Shown here one piece after another: positions 61,476 through 64,000 of a stretch of 64,000 nucleotides of DNA. The notes beneath the pieces are model-generated. The model was not told the DNA's origin. It was given only the letters and a program-made list of their open reading frames with translations, and did not search any database. This DNA comes from Gp6-AA40 sp036802945 (GTDB lineage Bacteria > Acidobacteriota > Vicinamibacteria > Vicinamibacterales > UBA2999). The stretch spans positions 62,001-126,000 of the forward strand of contig DAIRVG010000003.1 of the NCBI GenBank assembly GCA_036802945.1. Reading direction: 5' to 3'. A program made the translations under genes and the position numbers. Each line of letters starts with the position of its first letter. The stretch's first letter is position 1.

Positions 61476-63170
61476 GTGCGGTTCGTGTACATCTGGACGC
61501 TCCTCGTCGGCAGCGGCCTGGTGTTTCTCTTCATCCGTTACCGTCAGATCCTGGCGCAGATCGAGAACGAGCGGCGTCGTCACGACGTCGCGTTGCGCGA
61601 ACACCACGACATCGTCTCCGCCCTTCGGACGACGCACTTGCGCGACTCGATGGTCCTCGAAAACATCGACGAGATCATCTTTCGCCTCAAATCGGTCGGG
61701 GATGACTGGGTCGTCGAGTCCATGAGCCGGCGAGTCACGGAGTTGCTCGGGTACACGCCCGACGAGGTGATCGCGCTCGGCAATCAGATGGTCCATCCGA
61801 ACGACGTCGAGCACGTCCGGCAGAAGACACACGAGGCGTTTGGAGCCTCCGCGACCACCACATTTCAGTACCGTGCAAAGCACAGAGACGGGCAGTACCG
61901 CTGGTTCGAAAACCGGCTGCGCGCCGTGGCGGCGACCGGCCAGGAGGGGCCCACGGTGTTCGGGGTCGCACGCGACATCACCGAGCAGAAGCAGACCGAA
62001 GAAGTGCGCCGCCGCGGCGGTGAGGACGAGCAACAGGCGCACAGGATGGAAGCGCTCGGCCGCCTGGCCGGAGGCGTCGCGCACGACTTCAACAACCTGC
62101 TGACGGCGATCGGCGGCAACGCCAGCTTCGTGGTCGAGCTGCTGCCTGCCGGCGACCCGAAGCGCCAACCGCTCGACGATATCCTCACTGCGTGCGACCG
62201 GGCGGCGCGCTTCACCGGCCAACTCCTCGCGTTCAGTCGCAAACAGGTCCTGCAGCCCGAGCCGCTCGTGCTCGCCACCGTCGTGGGCGATATGCAGCAG
62301 ATGCTGTCTCGGCTCCTTGGACCGGAGTATCAACTCAACGTCGATATCGCCGACGGATTGCCCCCCATCGCCTCCGATCGCGGCCAGATGGAACAGGTCT
62401 TCATGAACCTGATCATCCACGCGCGCGATGCGATGCCCGACGGTGGCCCGATCTCTGTTCGCGCGCGACTGGCGACCCACGACGATGACGAGGCGATTGC
62501 GCGCATGCCGTCGCCTCCCGCGAAGGCGGTGGTCCTCGAGGTCGCCGACAAGGGCGTGGGGATCGCGGAGGAGATTCGCGGGCGGATCTTCGAACCGTTC
62601 TTCACGACGAAGGAGCGAGGAAAGGGCACGGGTCTCGGCCTCGCGATGGTCTACGGCTTCGTTCGACAGAGCGGCGGCCACATCGATCTCGTCAGCGGCC
62701 ACGAGGACAGCGGCACATCATTCCGTATCTACCTGCCGGCCTTCACTGCGCCTGAACCCGCCGTGTCCATGACCATTGCCGACCGCCCCACGGAGGAGCG
62801 TCCGCTCACCGTGCTCGTGGTCGACGACGATTCGGGCGTGCGAAATCTGGCGTCCGCGATGCTGCGCCGTTCCGGATATATGGTGATTGAAGCGAAGGAC
62901 GGGACGGAAGGAGAGCAGATCGCAATCCAGCATGACGGGGAGATCCATGTGCTCCTGACCGACATCGTCATGCCCGGCCTCCGGGGCCCCGAACTCGCGA
63001 AACGGGTGCGCGCCCTCCGTCCGTCGACGCGGGTCGTCTACATGTCAGGGTTCAGGGACACCGAGCCCCTCGCAGACGTCGATCGAGGCGAGGCAGTATT
63101 CTTGGAAAAGCCATTCATGCGGGTAGCTCTGCTGGGGGCAGTCTCACGGGTAGCCGCCCCATCCGCGTAG
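61476..63170 (+). CDS. Hybrid sensor histidine kinase (PAS + kinase + receiver)
   Basis: A 564-residue signalling protein: one N-terminal helix (VYIWTLLVGSGLVFLFI), a PAS domain (about 55-170, HPNDVEHVRQ, QYRWFENRLRAV), the H-box GGVAHDFNNLL, an ATP-binding domain (DKGVGIAEEIRGRIFEPFFTTK, GKGTGLGLAMVYGFV) and a C-terminal receiver (VLVVDDDSGVRN, LLTDIVMPGLRG, FLEKPF). Unusually the N-box reads NLIIHARDAMPDGG, with His in place of the usual Mg-binding Asn. A phosphorelay to an unknown regulator is likely. Nine bases after the PBP gene. Confidence 0.9.
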   Translation: MRFVYIWTLLVGSGLVFLFIRYRQILAQIENERRRHDVALREHHDIVSALRTTHLRDSMVLENIDEIIFRLKSVGDDWVVESMSRRVTELLGYTPDEVIALGNQMVHPNDVEHVRQKTHEAFGASATTTFQYRAKHRDGQYRWFENRLRAVAATGQEGPTVFGVARDITEQKQTEEVRRRGGEDEQQAHRMEALGRLAGGVAHDFNNLLTAIGGNASFVVELLPAGDPKRQPLDDILTACDRAARFTGQLLAFSRKQVLQPEPLVLATVVGDMQQMLSRLLGPEYQLNVDIADGLPPIASDRGQMEQVFMNLIIHARDAMPDGGPISVRARLATHDDDEAIARMPSPPAKAVVLEVADKGVGIAEEIRGRIFEPFFTTKERGKGTGLGLAMVYGFVRQSGGHIDLVSGHEDSGTSFRIYLPAFTAPEPAVSMTIADRPTEERPLTVLVVDDDSGVRNLASAMLRRSGYMVIEAKDGTEGEQIAIQHDGEIHVLLTDIVMPGLRGPELAKRVRALRPSTRVVYMSGFRDTEPLADVDRGEAVFLEKPFMRVALLGAVSRVAAPSA

Positions 63171-63420
63171 CGACAAGGACACAACGACGGGTTCTAACGT
63201 AAATTAGTGACGTCGTGTGTCGATTTCGCGCAACCCCGTTCGACAAGTAGATGGAACGGGACTTCAGGCGCGGTCGACCGAAGCCTTCGTACGTTTGTGT
63301 GCGCTCGTTTAGGGCGGCGGGAGCTTTTCGGCCGCTGGATCGTGCGGGGCCCGTTACGCGTCTTAGGTAAAATCGCTTGTCCCTCCGTGCGAATCGCACG
63401 GCAAACCAGCAAGGAAACTC
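63171..63420. other. Intergenic region with inverted repeat
   Basis: GACACAACGACG (63178-63189) and CGTCGTGTGTC (63211-63221) form an imperfect stem around an A/T-rich loop, placed just after the kinase stop; termination or operator function is possible. A TAAAAT (63367-63372) near the right end could be the -10 of the adaptor gene, without a clear -35. No gene is seen. Confidence 0.45.
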
Positions 63421-64000
63421 ATGTTTCGTGCGTCTCTTCCGATCCTCCTGTGTACCGCGCTTGCGGCGTCGGCCTGCGGCGGCGATCCGGCGGCCAGCCA
63501 GGGCGCTGGCGGCCCTGGAGCGTTTCCGCCCACCGACGTGCAGACCCTCACGATTGCGCCCAAGCCCATCCCGCAGACCAGCGAGTTCGTCGCCACCGTC
63601 CGCTCGCTTCGGTCCACCGACCTGCAGCCGCAGGTGGAAGGGATCGTCCGGCGGATCTTCGTGAAGGCAGGTGACCGCGTGAGTGCCGGCCAGCCGATCG
63701 TCCAGATCGATCCTGACAAGCAGCAAGCGACCGTGACGACAGTGCAGGCGCAGCGCGTGGCGCGCGAAGCGGACGTCGCGTATGCGAAGCAGCAGCTCGC
63801 GCGGATGCAGAAGCTGTTCGCGGCGGGCGCCGTGAGCCAGGCGGAGCTCGAGCAGGCCGAGACCACGGAAAAGACCGCCGAGGCGCAACTCGCCGCGGTG
63901 TTGTCGCAGATTCGCGAAACCGAGGTGGAGCTCCAGTACTACCGCGTGACCGCGCCGACCGCAGGCGTCGTCGGCGAGATCCCGGTGCGGGAAGGCGATC
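63421..64000 (+). CDS. RND efflux periplasmic adaptor (HlyD/MFP family), 5' part
   Basis: 193 codons are visible and the gene continues past the window. The signal ends in a lipobox (ALAASAC, Cys19), so the protein is membrane-anchored. IPQTSEFVATVRSLRSTDLQPQVEGIVRRIFVKAGDRVSAGQPIVQID (in blocks, VEGIVRRIFVKAGDRV) is the lipoyl-like hairpin start. AREADVAYAKQQLARMQKLFAAGAVSQAELEQAE forms the coiled-coil hairpin. The barrel begins with ELQYYRVTAPTAGVVGEI. It would bridge an RND pump and an outer-membrane channel. AAGGAAACTC precedes the ATG. Confidence 0.92.
   Translation, partial: MFRASLPILLCTALAASACGGDPAASQGAGGPGAFPPTDVQTLTIAPKPIPQTSEFVATVRSLRSTDLQPQVEGIVRRIFVKAGDRVSAGQPIVQIDPDKQQATVTTVQAQRVAREADVAYAKQQLARMQKLFAAGAVSQAELEQAETTEKTAEAQLAAVLSQIRETEVELQYYRVTAPTAGVVGEIPVREGD

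Overview
The window is one contiguous piece of a high-GC bacterial chromosome, interrupted by two runs of exactly 100 N (16487-16586 and 18293-18392). It is therefore almost certainly a scaffold from a draft or metagenome-assembled genome. Gene content (HspR/CbpA/ClpB, RNase J, LexA, secreted M28 and TolB-like peptidase genes, ECF sigma plus Ser/Thr kinase plus DUF4384, TPR-CHAT), the style of the ECF factors and the dense short intergenic repeats suggest an acidobacterium, possibly of the Vicinamibacteria type. That placement is inference; there is no rRNA or tRNA gene in the window to confirm it.

Layout. 1-5.7 kb: end of trpA, chorismate mutase, DAHP synthase and prephenate dehydrogenase (aromatic amino acids), then 3-oxoacid CoA-transferase A/B, a thiolase and a JAMM metalloprotease. 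5.7-9.7 kb: a leftward glycosyltransferase operon, then rightward leucyl aminopeptidase and a small membrane protein. 10.2-18.3 kb: an accessory-looking island with a clostripain-like C11 protease carrying a C-terminal DFTKGF hexapeptide repeat, a 1169-residue exported TPR-CHAT (caspase-fold) protease, an ECF sigma factor and a membrane Ser/Thr kinase with a DUF4384 domain. 18.4-20.8 kb: a zinc-protease fragment, a second ECF sigma factor and a dihaem cytochrome c. 21-30 kb: a leftward housekeeping block (amidase, ftsK, RNase J, rsmA, metallopeptidase, nth, DUF3467, lexA). 30-41 kb: mostly rightward recG, rsmD, coaD, aminotransferase, glcD, then an ArnT-like transferase (leftward), CoA-binding protein, rho and a CDGSH protein. 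42-47 kb: ilvB-ilvN-ilvC-ilvD. 47-55 kb: leftward PAP2, beta-barrel, ftsH, clpB, cbpA, hspR. 55-64 kb: TerC, M28 peptidase, TolB-like protein, class A PBP, hybrid histidine kinase, and the start of an RND adaptor.

The most novel-looking item is the 10.2-18.3 kb island. The C11 gene and the ECF-sigma gene share a two-block upstream element (GTGTTAG, 11 bases, CCCGRCGTTAT) with identical spacing at 10243 and 15891. This fits one ECF factor switching on both its own gene and the C11/TPR-CHAT pair, with a DUF4384 kinase as the likely sensor. The kinase and sigma reading frames are both cut by the first N gap, so completeness and exact adjacency are unproven.

The second striking feature is a set of at least ten unrelated short intergenic repeat families, for example TTTGGGA heptamers, CCACGGAG and CCACGAAG palindromes, AAAATGC and ATGCTCA arrays. 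Most are self-complementary. They sit in nearly every gap between housekeeping genes and spill into coding sequence at several gene ends and inside one gene.
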